In this document: one piece after another, positions 22,389-32,846 of the stretch | Position numbering within the stretch: position 1 is the first letter of the stretch | How the letters are laid out: each line of letters opens with the position of its first letter | Source of the DNA: Acanthaster planci | Lineage: Eukaryota > Echinodermata > Asteroidea > Valvatida > Acanthasteridae | Direction: 5' to 3' | DNA: 35,233 nt | Assembly: GCF_001949145.1 (NCBI RefSeq) | Contig: NW_019091533.1 | Coordinates: 177,753 to 212,985 of the forward strand | Notes under the pieces: model-generated | The model's input: only the letters and a program-made list of their open reading frames with translations | Database searches by the model: none | Told to the model about the DNA's origin: nothing | Position numbers and translations under genes: made by a program

Positions 22389-25300
22389 TGTACATTGTAC
22401 CTTAACATACACATGTACATGTACCTTTAAGCCGTGATGATACATCTAGTAGGCACTAAATGTACATTACTTTTGCATGATTTAAAATGTCAGATCTGCG
22501 GCATTTACCAATTTCAAGCAATTCACTCATAAACATGGGAATGAGATACTGTACCCCAGTACTTACAAGTTACAAGTACCTGTAGAACAAGAAGCTGAGA
22601 TGAACGATGCCTGCAGGCTACACTGTCATAAACAAACCAGTCGCTTGGCTACATGTATGTATGTATATGTACCCCAGTATATTCTTCAGGGATGACTCTC
22701 CACTAGTTGGTTGAGGATCTGCTAAAAAATGACAGGCCAAATGAACACTGCAGGAGTCATCAATCATGCACTGATAGGGTTATAAGAGAGCACATGTGTC
22801 ACTCAGTTCCAAGGGAAGGAAAGCTACCAGTACCAGTACATGTACATGTACAGTGCATGTACGGCGTAAGTACTGTAACCAAACAGCACAATCTACTGGT
22901 ACATATAAACCGGTACATACATGTATAAACTGTACTCAAGGTAATGATACACCTGTGAAAAATCTGTCCTTGGGCTACAAATCTACTTGGAATATTTAGG
23001 ATTTGTACCATACATGTACAGTTCATATGTACACATGTACAGAGTACCACACAAGTCTACTGTTCCTTGCTGTAGCGGTACATGTACATACATGCACATG
23101 TGCATGTATGATTGTACAAAGCTCAAGGCACCAGACAGGTGCATGGGCTGTGCCCTCCAATTAATTCACTGGCACTCTCACTTCATGCCCCAATCTTGAG
23201 GTCAGGTCATCCAAAGCTGTGGGCAGACAACTGCTGCCAGCAACCCACTCAACCACAAGGCCCAGAACATTCCTGGGGCAAGAGTCATGCACTGACTGTG
23301 ACTTCCATGTGAGGGGAAAAATTAACATTTTTTGCAAGGGACAGATGGTTCTGAACATTAGAGAGGCTCCAATAGGCTCCAGTATGTTCCCCACAAAATG
23401 TGCATGTGTGTGTCTGAAAAACATTTGTGTACTGTACGGAAGGCCTATTGTGTGTTTTCTTTTTTTTTTAGAACAGACATACATGTGAACAATGCCAGGC
23501 AATGCTGAATATATTAAAATAAATGGTTGATTTTAATGAAAGCTGAATTATTCATATGTAAAAAAATGCGGTAGTATCTCTAAAGCATTTTAGGTATTAA
23601 AAATACCACTACAATGAACACATAGCCTACATGTAAATGTACCAGTAGTTAAATTTATCACATTTCTCCCTTCAAATAAACATGTTTCATTTCAATGTAA
23701 GCAGAAGTATTCAGGTACACATCTAAAAATATGGTTGGCGCCTTTCAAGAGCTTGCTCTTACGTGTAGGCCTACTCTAAAAAAAAAACACCTACCAGTAC
23801 AATGCATGTCCATCATGAACATGTACTGATGTAGTTGTATTTACATGTATTACATTTTACATAAATTGTGTATAATTTCAGATTAATGATACAGTAATAT
23901 TGCATGGTTTCTCTGAAGATATTCTTTGGAGAAAAGACGGAATCAGCAGGAGAAACAAGATCATTTACAAATTAATGACCAAATGTGCAAAGCTGTGTGT
24001 TCCTGCTGAGCCAATACGCTAGGTGCATCCGCATAACTTTCAGCTCTGAAATCAATAACAAAATTGGACTTTGCGGTTTAATTGCTTAGAGAAGCTCAGC
24101 CGAGCTTGTCAAGAGGGTGTTATGAATAGTTAAACTCACTTGTAATAAACAAAGACTGGCATATACGCAGTTGAAAGCCATGTAATATACCGTTGCATGC
24201 TGATTATGGCTTTACACTACATGACTCATCCTGTACAGTCAGGACCGGAGAATGGTGTGCTCGTAAAACAAGCCGCTGGCATCGTCAACAGCAAATTGTG
24301 AGAGACGCTTTGCTGATTGGCCCCTCACCCTGCAGGCCAGACTGCTGTCCTGACAATAAATAACTCAAACGTGATATCATGCTCTGGCAAGAATTCATAA
24401 GACAATTTCGCTTTATAAACACACATGATGTACTGTACATGTACAAGATGAACCTGTACATGTATGACAATCCCATGTAAGAGGTGCTTTATGGCTCATG
24501 CATACATGTACACTGTACATGTGTGTACGAGTACATGTACATGTATGCAATGTACATGTACCAGTCAGCATGCAGACAAAGAAATTCCATCTGAAACAGA
24601 TCCTCTCCGTCTAGAAATGTACAGGTTTGTGTGTAAATGCAGGTCATAGTTACCGGTATGTCCAAATATTCTGTACTGTATACAGGATACATTGACAATG
24701 TAGACAATAAAATGCATTAATAGGCCTACACATGCTGGTATTCTGCAAGTGTACAGTGCCGGTATGTGATACATTCTGTGTGATCGAAACGGTACATGTA
24801 CATTTGCAGCACAATAAGCCATAAGTTTGTGAGGTACATGTAAATTTGAATAAAATCTGGTACACTTGAGTTACATGTACCTTATTACACATAAAAATAA
24901 CAATTTGAATTCCCCAGACTAAAAACACTGTTGCTATGTCTCGTGATTTGGGCCACACTTTCGCATAGCGACCACAATCTCTGCAATGGACTGGTTCGTT
25001 TGTGCCTTTCTTATCCATTAAGAACAGTGTACTGTTGCAAGGCGTTTCTTATGTACATGTAACTACATGTAAGCAAAAGCTTGCCCCAAATCACATACAT
25101 GTAGCAACAGTGGTTTTAGTATGGAGAATTCAAATTGTTCTGTTCACATGAATTTAAAAAACTCTGTGTACCAGATTTTATTCAAATTTAACTCGCAAAA
25201 GACTTATTGCATACTACATGTATACTACAAAATGCTATTACATGTACATGGTCACAGTTTATCCACTCTTTATGCAATGCGTCCCATTTCCTTTACAAAA

Positions 25301-25795
25301 CACCACCCATGCATTCATTGAACAAGAAACCCCCTTTTCATGACAACCCTGGGAAAATGAACAACCAATCCTGAGCAGACTGAGCGAGTGAATGGAATCA
25401 TAAATCCTGCATTATATTAAGAAGTATGGATTCCAATTGACAATAGGGGCAACTGTGACCTTTGGCCCCCCTACATGTATGAGAGACCTTGCATACATGT
25501 AGGCCAGACCAAGGAACCGATGAAATTTTGGCAAACAACAACATACATGTACGTGTACTTGAAATGTGCTGGGACAACACTATTGTCAGAAGAAACTTTG
25601 CTGAGATGCAGAGCAAACAGGCATGTACATGTACATGTAGTCTGCCCAGTGCTTTCCTTTTGTACGATACAAACTTTACATATTTTCTTTTTCATTATTA
25701 CAAAACATTATTGTTATTTCTGGCAGTGACACTAAGGATTCCTCAAAAGCACCCTAGACACTGTCCAAATACATGCACACTGTAATTCACAAGCC
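22389..25795. other. Gene-free stretch with islands at 23130-23480 and 23890-24420
   Basis: The island 23130-23480 has an open minus-strand frame (23161-23502, 113 codons) with protein-like residues in its second half but no recognised family. The island 23890-24420 is unique, contains many homeodomain and forkhead-like AT words, and has no long frame; it is a candidate regulatory sequence. Elsewhere ACATGT runs are frequent (22650, 22840, 23080, 24530, 25620). Confidence 0.4.
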
Positions 25796-25799
25796 TGAA

Positions 25800-25985
25800 A
25801 AAACCTGTACAGAGAGGAAAGAAAGTTTTACAGGTGGGAGGAAACCCCAGAGGATCCACAGAATCAGGTAGGGACTAAAAACCCAAGCCACATGTGGACC
25901 AAGCCAGGAATCAAACGCTTCACCCTCTCGTACTACTGTTTCCGTGACTGTGTGCTTGTGTACAACAAGCACATGAATACAGTAC
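25800..25985 (-). repeat. tRNA-derived SINE, reverse orientation
   Basis: On the minus strand GTACGAGAGGGTGAAGC is followed by GTTTGATTCCTGG, which matches the 3' half of a tRNA (anticodon-arm end and the T-arm B box, plus positions 25903-25915). Further downstream in that orientation is GGTTTCCTCCCAC (25834-25846), a central word I recall from tRNA-related SINE families of deuterostomes. The body then runs to about 25800. The A box in the head is degraded. No target-site duplication was found and the exact ends are uncertain. Confidence 0.5.
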
Positions 25986-26093
25986 ACTGAACCTGTACAT
26001 GTAGATGTACTAAGTACTGATACGATACATGTAGGTGTACCACCTCCATAAGCGTACAAAATGTACATGTGCGGTACTTTTAAAACTATTAGC
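25986..26093. repeat. Dense GTAC-type repeat block
   Basis: Almost continuous TACATGTA and related words. A 171-codon minus frame from 25787 to 26302 is a translation of this repeat and the adjoining SINE. Confidence 0.7.
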
Positions 26094-26130
26094 ATGAACA
26101 GCCTGTTCATTTTAAAATGAACAACAGGCC
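26094..26130. repeat. 20-bp perfect palindrome with extended dyad
   Basis: TGTTCATTTTAAAATGAACA (26104-26123) is a perfect palindrome. GCC on the left and AGGC on the right extend it through a three-base interruption (ACA). A further ATGAACA at 26094-26100 forms a second dyad with the left half of the palindrome. It lies in a gap between GTACATGTAC runs. Confidence 0.85.
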
Positions 26131-27800
26131 CTATGCCACGGTACATGTAGGAACCAAACACATGTACTACATGTACATGTACAAGTACTAAAAGTACCTC
26201 CGGTACATGTTCATGTACCAGCACATGTACTAATACATGTACATGTACCAGTACATGTACATAACTTATGCTACATGTAGGTACCAGTACATACATGTAC
26301 ATCTACATGTAGATGCACCAAAGCATCCTTTTTTGACAGCCGACCTTGAAACATTTCCTGATCACTAAAAGGGTTCCCTAAAGAAGAATCCCTGGCATGA
26401 CTCTTGTACATGTATTCCATATTTGTACAGGTCTGTCCTTCAATGTTGTTGTAGCTGGAAGCTTTCAAACAGATCCAATGATGTCCTATGGATCCCAAGT
26501 GCATTAACAGACAGGGATGGGATAGTGGAATGGAATGCCAAAAATCAGCATGTGATGAGCTAGAGACTAAGCTGGCCAGGAAAGCAGTGCTTTCAGCACA
26601 GTTTGGTAAATTCATACAAGATAACTGTTCGTCCCTGTCAATTACATTACATGTAGCAATCATTGTTCATTATCATCATGCAAGGAAGCATATGTATGTA
26701 CTGTTACATGTATAAAATAAGAGCTCTTTTGTTCTGAATTTGCACGAGTCCACAGGTGTACATGTACATTTGACCGTTACAATGCAACTTTTTTTGCACA
26801 TCTGGTCAAGTTACATTGCAGAGAGTCATTCAGGAAATTATATTTCCCAATTACTTTTATTACCTTCCCGCTTCCTTTAGGAAGCTGATACTTGGATCTG
26901 TTCACCAGAAAAGTACATGTGTACATGTATAGTACATGTACAATATCCACCTCCACCAGGTGTACATGTAAGTTTGTGCATACATTGTACATGTACTTGC
27001 ACACATGTATGAGATCCATTCCTGTACACCATAAGTTGCAAGTTTTCACATCCACAATTTAACCTTATCCCCTCCTGACATGTACATGTAGGTTTCATGC
27101 AGCATGTAAACAGAATGCGGTTTCAGTTCTTAGGAATTCTACAGATGCATTTCTTCTGTGTCTGTGAATTCTAAAAGTTCATGGCATTCTGCCGACTCTA
27201 ACAGAAATGGCTCTACTCTACTGTTCGTACCATATTTATAATCCAGCAGAATTTGCTCACATTACTGACTGTGCATTTCACGTACAAATATGAGAACAAT
27301 CGTTTCTTTGCTCCAACTTCATGTGTGAAATTGCATCCTGATTGGTGTCGGCCACTTATAGTCTACAAGTATCTGAAAAATAATATTTGCTGTGATGCTT
27401 CTTTGAACAATGCACTTACGGACTATTCCTTTGATATTATGTCCATTGATAAAAATCATATCTCTTGCTTATCAAGTTCAAAGTACATGTGTTGATGTAT
27501 TTTTGCAAAATACCATATCATACGTGGTCCGTTCATCATACATGTACACATGTACTGGTACACATATCTTTTTGTACTTTTGTACATGTACCGGTACTGA
27601 AAAAATTGTAACATGTATTATAATTTACAAATTCATATTTTCCCGTATGACTGCATGGATGTTCTCAATAACCGAACAGGCGAAGGATTGACAAAGTTAA
27701 TGTCCTGAAAACCGCAAACCTGGTTCTGCCATTACAAGTCTTAATTACACAAAAAGAGGCCAACACATGCAAAGTGTGGAGATGGCACACGCAGTTAAAG
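26131..27800. other. Gene-free stretch with a unique island at 26300-26640
   Basis: 26140-26300 and 26915-27010 are dense ACATGT repeat. 26300-26640 is unique and open in a plus frame (26488-26715, protein-like first half) and a minus frame (26271-26663), with no family recognised in either. 27090-27530 is quiet AT-rich sequence. Confidence 0.4.
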
Positions 27801-27821
27801 CATGGAGCTATCAGCTCCATG
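27801..27821. repeat. 9-bp perfect inverted repeat, 3-base loop
   Basis: CATGGAGCT-ATC-AGCTCCATG, with weaker outer pairing between GTTAA and TTAAAC. It is too short for a microRNA precursor and more like a dyad binding site or chance hairpin. Confidence 0.7.
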
Positions 27822-28340
27822 GTTAAACAAATTGAAGGGTGACTCATCAAGTGCCACTACAATAGACGTACACACATACAGTGTTAGTGCTACATGTCAC
27901 ATGTATGCAATCAGTTTTATACTGTCTGTCATCTACCTTACTTTTTTTGCACTGCACTAAGGATTATCAAACATATTCACATGTACAGTTTCATCATTTA
28001 TTTCAGCCCCGGGGAAGATGGAATCCTTTAACACTACATTTGTACCTACAATATGATGAGTACCAACAGGATTAATTTATCCAATTAAGCATTTTAAACG
28101 GCAGATTCACTTTGTAGTCAGGTTACAGTCAGTAGTGCTACCATTAAATGGAAACTACCCGCACACCTAGATACAGTAACAGCCGATTCCATTCAACCGA
28201 ATACATGTAAGCCAAACTGAAGCAATACAAACTTTATAACAATGAGGCTTATGCAGTTTATTTCAACCTACATGTTCCTGTAGGCTTACATGTAAAAGTC
28301 TGTATCTTTATACCTTTTAAATCTGAAAACATGTTGCAAA

Positions 28341-28372
28341 CTTCCGTCAGGAAGTATCCACTTGGTGGATAC
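28341..28372. repeat. Two adjacent hairpins
   Basis: CTTCC-GTCA-GGAAG (28341-28354) abuts GTATCCAC-TTG-GTGGATAC (28354-28372), sharing one base. Both are perfect. They lie about 70 bases before the point where the ACATGT repeat field ends. Confidence 0.65.
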
Positions 28373-28440
28373 AATTATATGTACAATGTACCGGTATTCA
28401 CATACATACATGTACTTGTATACATGTCCCATGATGAAAA

Positions 28441-30280
28441 AAAAAATTAAAATTGGTTCAACAACGTCTAACTACTGTTTCAAATAAAATTAAGGTTCAT
28501 ATCAAATGAAAAAGGGGAATTTATTTATGGGGGATAAACTGGCTCAAAATCCCTTGCCTTTACAAATTCCTCCCCCCCACCATTGGAAAACTCTGGTATC
28601 ACAAGCACCATATATTTACCCAGGCTTCAAACCATTTTATCAGATAATGGTGAGGTCTCCCTAAAGCCCGGCCCACTTTGCATTGATATGTACGCTCCTG
28701 GAGGCTGTAAGGTGTGACTGATTTTCCCACGGCTGGTTCTATTCTGCCTGTCCAGCGGGCATGATCAGGTAATTCTGCCTTAATTCAGTTATTAGTGCTT
28801 TTACAAACCTTTCTGCCTCTTTTTTATTGCAGCACCAGTAACTAAACAGATGCTACGACTGACTGTGCTGCCATTTGACACACATTTTTAACTAGCAGTA
28901 GCAGATTTTTTTAGAGGAAACATTAAAGAATGTGCCTCTGGTTCAGAGGATGGGCTCAAAAAAGAAGAATTCTAGAAGATCGGGTCAGCCACTGGTAAAT
29001 TGAGTTCTGATCATGTACAGAAAACATACAACCTCCAATCATGAAACATACAGTACATGTACAACACCTCTTGCCCAACATAAACACGGGTTAGTTCATG
29101 TCAACATAAAAAATTAATGCTGCAAAAGGCATTTTTATTTCTATTTCTTTTATTTTAATTGTGAGTATTTCTTTCAAATCAACAGTGGCATTTAAAACCA
29201 AGACACTTCAAACCTATCCTACAGCGCTGTTTTAAAATTTTGAAACACTCCAAAGCCATAGGAATTATGATTATATTGTGATGAATATTTAGCAGGGCCT
29301 AGTCAATAGTTGCTCTAATAATAAAATAGTACATGTAGGCTACCAAGTCAAAAGGGGAAACCCCTAAAACAAAAAAAGATGGGCCTAATTAGTGTCAATG
29401 AAAACAAATCGCCCTCAACTCGAGACTGTAAAGGTTAACTTCATAGCGGTAGTTAATACTAGTAACAGCATTGCTGGAAGCCAAAAGTGAAGCCCAAGCG
29501 TGTTTGAAATAACTTTATTGTAATTCACATTTGTGACGCATTAAGAACTTGATAGAAAGGTTCACATGAATTAAATGACACAACAGCAAAAACAACTAAA
29601 ACACCACACGCAGTTCTAAACCTATGACAAAAACATCAAACCAACGGGAGAGAAATCAAGAAAGAGGGTAAAGCAGGTTGGGACCTAGGACTCAGGCGAA
29701 AAAAAACAGGGAAGCAACCCTGAAGAGGCCTGGCAAGGTACAGGTATACTTGTGAAAATAAACACAGTTTAAGAGCATCAATTCTAATTTGTATCCAAAT
29801 TCAAATTGAGTTCGCATCAACATTAATTTTGAGCTACAATTACAGATTGCACACTAGTCTGTCCCACAAGGACTGTTTAAGCATGAGGAAAGTTACAAAC
29901 TAAATTTAAAAAATTGCACCAGAGAAATATTTTGAAAAGGGAAAAGGGGAAACAACAAATCATGGAAATATATCGCTACACCAAGCTGTAAAAAAATTAG
30001 AATAAAATCCAAGCGAGGTTTCTCAGTTACATGCACGTCCATGTTATTGTGATTGTTAAGCTCAACATCAGCAATAGGCCTAATTCAAGAACTACAATTT
30101 AAGAATTGCACAAAAGTATACTTGTATTCCCCAAAGACTGTTAAAACACTGCGGCCAATTAAAAAAAATACACAGGATGATCACACAAGCATGATAACAC
30201 CAGTCACGCTAAATTTGCACATGGGCTGCGTGAAATTAATGTTCTCGACGACATGCCCATGTACAATGTACTGCATGCAA
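28441..30280. other. Repeat-poor stretch; 3'-UTR-like AT-rich sequence on the minus strand
   Basis: The GTACATGTAC repeat appears only at about 29053 and 29332. On the minus strand 29510-30280 is U-rich with few long frames and ends in CACAAATGTGAATTACAATAAAG, resembling the end of an mRNA 3' UTR. No other feature could be supported. Confidence 0.35.
29514..29519 (-). terminator. Minus-strand AATAAA poly(A) signal candidate
   Basis: TTTATT on plus reads AATAAA on minus, followed on that strand by a T/G-containing stretch (GTTATTTCAAACACGCTTGGGCTTC). If the alternative terminal exon at 30287-30421 is real, this would give a 3' UTR of about 770 bases. Confidence 0.25.
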
Positions 30281-30286
30281 AAACGG

Positions 30287-30421
30287 TTAGGTCAACTGAC
30301 CAAACCGAGTCGGACAATTCTTCTTCATGTTCCAGATCTTCTCTAACACGCAATTCCTGGCTTTTTTCCCCAATCCTTGTCCTTTCAACAAGTACAAAAA
30401 CTTACCAATGGGTGATGATGC
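30287..30421 (-). CDS. Alternative candidate terminal exon, protein unknown
   Basis: After CAGTCTAATAG on the minus strand, 44 codons stay open to TAA (GKFLYLLKGQGLGKKARN, then VLEKIWNMKKNCPTRFGQLT). It is Lys/Arg-rich and no family is recognised. It conflicts with reading GTAAGT at 30400-30405 as a donor, because that donor lies inside it; only one of the two models can be right. The acceptor is weak. The minus-strand AATAAA at 29514-29519 would be its poly(A) signal. Confidence 0.2.
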   Translation of the reverse strand, partial: ASSPIGKFLYLLKGQGLGKKARNCVLEKIWNMKKNCPTRFGQLT

Positions 30422-30670
30422 CTATTAGACTGTACAAATCCAAATTAAACTCCTGGTTGTTTGCTCCAAACAGATGGAAATTCCGTCGAAAAATGTTGAG
30501 ATTTCGTTGCAGACGACCACTCAATCAAGCCGAGGCTAGATGGCGTGTGTGCAGTGCTATTTTTAACCCTCCCCAAGCCGCCAGTCCAACTGCAGTGCGC
30601 ATGAGCGTCTACGTCTAATGCCGAGCCTCTGTTTATTATGCAAATATGTTTTGTGTACCAAGCTTCAAGC
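30406..30670 (-). other. Candidate first (mostly untranslated) exon with GTAAGT donor
   Basis: The minus strand carries a TATA-like box (30697-30705), a start region about 30 bases downstream, and then about 265 bases that end CATTG/GTAAGT, a consensus donor (GTAAGT at 30400-30405). The final 40 codons before the donor are open in one frame (NIFRRNFHLFGANNQEFNLD) but contain no Met, and an upstream ATG frame stops after 25 codons, so translation would start in a later exon. Inference from signals only. Confidence 0.25.
30638..30645 (+). promoter_or_regulatory. Octamer motif ATGCAAAT
   Basis: Perfect POU-factor octamer in the CpG-containing promoter-like segment 30590-30710, about 35 bases after an NRF1-like TGCGCATGAGCG (30596-30607) and 26 bases before a CCAAT word (30671-30675). 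The cluster, not the single word, is the reason to record it. Confidence 0.4.
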
Positions 30671-30696
30671 CCAATGCCCGCGCCGTGCATTGAAAA

Positions 30697-30705
30697 TTTA
30701 AATAC
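30697..30705 (-). promoter_or_regulatory. TATA-like box (TATTTAAAT), minus strand
   Basis: Reads GGTATTTAAATTTTC on minus, upstream of the candidate first exon ending at 30406. The word is near-symmetrical, so plus-strand use (TTTAAATA) is also possible. Confidence 0.3.
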
Positions 30706-31552
30706 CAGCGTACTGTAAACAGCAGACACCCTGCCACAACGGTTAATCAGTTAACTTCTGAGGTTGAGCATGACAGTCAGCGACGGGTGGGGGGGGGAGT
30801 GAGCAGAGCTATTGGCAGCGATTCAAGGAAACATTATTTTTGGACAGACCCTGCACCATCTAGTCACACGTAGCCTATTATTCAGAATTTTTGGATGTGA
30901 TACCCAGGAATAATTACGGGAAAGAGCCGGAAAAACGTCATTTTTTTTCCAATTGCTTTTGGTGTCATTTGAAGAAAATTTGGAAAATGTACAAAAGTGG
31001 TTGTAGTATTCCGTGCAATTGTTTTTATTCCACAGAATTAGTACAAAACCATAAAGTAATGAATGGAATCTCAGACGTTGCTCGGTTTTTTGTGGTTCAT
31101 TAGATTTTCCCTGAGCCACCAAAATTTAGCAAGAGTAGTCATACTGCACAGACAAAAAATTCTGGCGAGTTCGAAACATCCTTTTAATTGATGATCAAAG
31201 ACTTAGTGAGATCCTGTTTACAAAGAAGCCATCACCAACACTCATGATTTCCCGATAGAAGTGCGTGCAAAGTGAGCGCTTCAGAAAATTGGCAAAAAAT
31301 AAGAAAAATGAAAATATATTCGAGGTTTAATGGGATTTATTTGTTCTTTTAGAATTCCGTCAGATTTGAGTCTCCCAAACCGTTTGCCTTCCAGACACTT
31401 CTCGAAACACTGATATTTCTCACAAATTTTTAGTTGGCAACCTAAAATGACTTCCACTTGAGGAAAGCCATTGGAATTATCAAAAGTGATGGGTTAAGTT
31501 GCATTCTTGACCCCGTTTTCATGATTTAAATATATCTTTTGAGATCAGGACA

Positions 31553-31578
31553 CCCCCACCCCAACCCACCACAACCCC
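31553..31578 (-). other. G-quadruplex motif on the minus strand
   Basis: C-runs of 5, 4, 3 and 4 at 31553-31557, 31559-31562, 31565-31567 and 31575-31578 give four G-runs with loops of 7, 2 and 1 on the minus strand, satisfying the usual G3+N1-7 rule. Confidence 0.75.
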
Positions 31579-32466
31579 GGCCACTAATATGAGGAAGTGA
31601 ATTTAAAATATTACTGTTTTGCCTACTGAGTAAACAGTGACGAAATTATGACAAGTAATACTTGTCAAGGATTAGGTGGTTGTGAAATAATTGCTTTCTT
31701 TTAGGAATTTCCCGTGATAAAATGATTATTTTTCGAACGTCCTTCAAGATATTTCCATTCCCCGGCCTCTTCAGTCGTGACTCGTGACAATTTGTCAGCA
31801 CTTTCATTTTTGCATCCTTGGCAGTTATTTTTCAATAACTGAAAATGAGACTGAGGAAGACAGTTGGCGAAAAGACAGAATTCTTCATTTGGCGAGGTGC
31901 TCAGTTTGCAGCATGAATAAGGCTCCAAATATTTGGAAAGAAACTGTCTTTAACAGCGCCCCCCTAGAAGAACATTCCTTGGCTTCGTGTTAGTCACGAT
32001 TATTTCACACATAATGGACAGTGGACATAAATAATAATAGGCTCAAAAAAGCACTTTACGTTGAAACAAGGCCGACTGATCAAAAAATGGGGAAAGGTTT
32101 CACTTGCATTTTACTGCGTTTTTTTTTTTCATACCACAGATTTTTTCCATTATTACTCAACATTTGAACTTCCAAATAAACAGGAAATGATTACTGAGCA
32201 TTGATAACAAGTGCAACTTAAACGTAAGGCGGACAAACTTATTCAGGCTCTCATATCAGGAATTTGCGTATCCTGTGTTGCATAAAAACTAATGAGATGC
32301 ACGCTCCATAATTCCTTTTTTGTGTTCATTTTCTTTCATTTTATGCGCAGTTAATAACATCCGAGCCTAGGTTATAGCGCCCTCTCTCGGTCCAGCACGT
32401 AGTATAATAATGGTCGAGTTCGGGCTGCCTGTTCTTGACACGTGTTTCTTGTTTTTGCGCTCGAAC

Positions 32467-32502
32467 GGCGGGAACACGACCCAAGAACATTGTTCCCGGA
32501 AC
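32467..32502. promoter_or_regulatory. E2F-like site next to two overlapping palindromes
   Basis: GGCGGGAA (32467-32474) matches an E2F-type word. GAACA-T-TGTTC (32485-32495) overlaps GTTCC-C-GGAAC (32492-32502), whose core TTCCCGGAA has the STAT-type TTCNNNGAA form. They lie in GC-richer sequence and may mark a promoter. No TATA or start could be assigned. Confidence 0.35.
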
Positions 32503-32819
32503 AGGATCACACACGACCTCCTCGTCAGGGTTTACAGGAACACACGGAAAAACTTGTGAGATTTTGATTTTTGAACAGCTGCAAAAAGTAGAGATGGCTT
32601 CCAAAGCCAGAGGCTATATGAAGTTTTGAAAAATTAACAATAATTATTTTCTACAACACAGAAATGAATGTTGCTCCTTAAATAGAAAAGAATTCATCAG
32701 CCCACCCAAACATTAACTCTCGAATAACGAATATGGACGTCGCCATGTTGCATGTTGCTTGCCACTGACTACTAGCAATTATAACAAGTTGTTTGTTCCC
32801 AGCGTTCGAGCGGCCGACC

Positions 32820-32846
32820 CACGAACAACAAATCTAGCTGTTCGTG
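32820..32846. repeat. 8-bp inverted repeat CACGAACA / TGTTCGTG
   Basis: Perfect arms at 32820-32827 and 32839-32846 with an 11-base spacer. About 10 bases upstream, GTTCCCAGCGTTCGAGCG (32797-32814) resembles the inverse complement of CGCTCGAACGGCGGGAAC (32458-32475), so the two segments may be remnants of a duplicated unit. Confidence 0.55.

Larger units (their letters stand above)
1..28440. repeat. GTACATGTAC palindromic low-complexity repeat field
   Basis: Short runs of the self-complementary hexamer unit ACATGT, usually read as TACATGTA or GTACATGTACATGTAC, recur every few hundred bases on both strands (being palindromic, they have no orientation). They sit among variants that keep flanking GTAC words around a changed centre: TACCGGTA, TACCAGTA, TACTGGTA, TACAGTAC, TACTGTAC, TACACGTA and TACGTGTA. 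Runs of three or more units occur for example at 2256-2270, 5091-5110, 7735-7750 and 26230-26260. Reading frames full of Tyr-Met-Tyr-Met, Cys-Thr-Cys-Thr or His-Val-His-Val are translations of this repeat and are not genes. The repeat almost stops near 28,440. I did not count copies. Confidence 0.92.

Noticed and set aside
23161-23502. 113-codon minus frame with a protein-like second half
   Set aside because: No motif recognised, no clear acceptor or donor, and the first half runs through a poly-T and ACATGT-containing stretch.
25787-26302. Longest open frame (171 codons, minus strand)
   Set aside because: It is a translation of GTACATGTAC repeats (Val-His-Val-His, Tyr-Met-Tyr) joined to a reversed SINE. 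No domain, no splice signals.
27797-27826. MicroRNA hairpin
   Set aside because: Nine perfect pairs with a 3-base loop is too short for a precursor, which needs about 22 paired bases.
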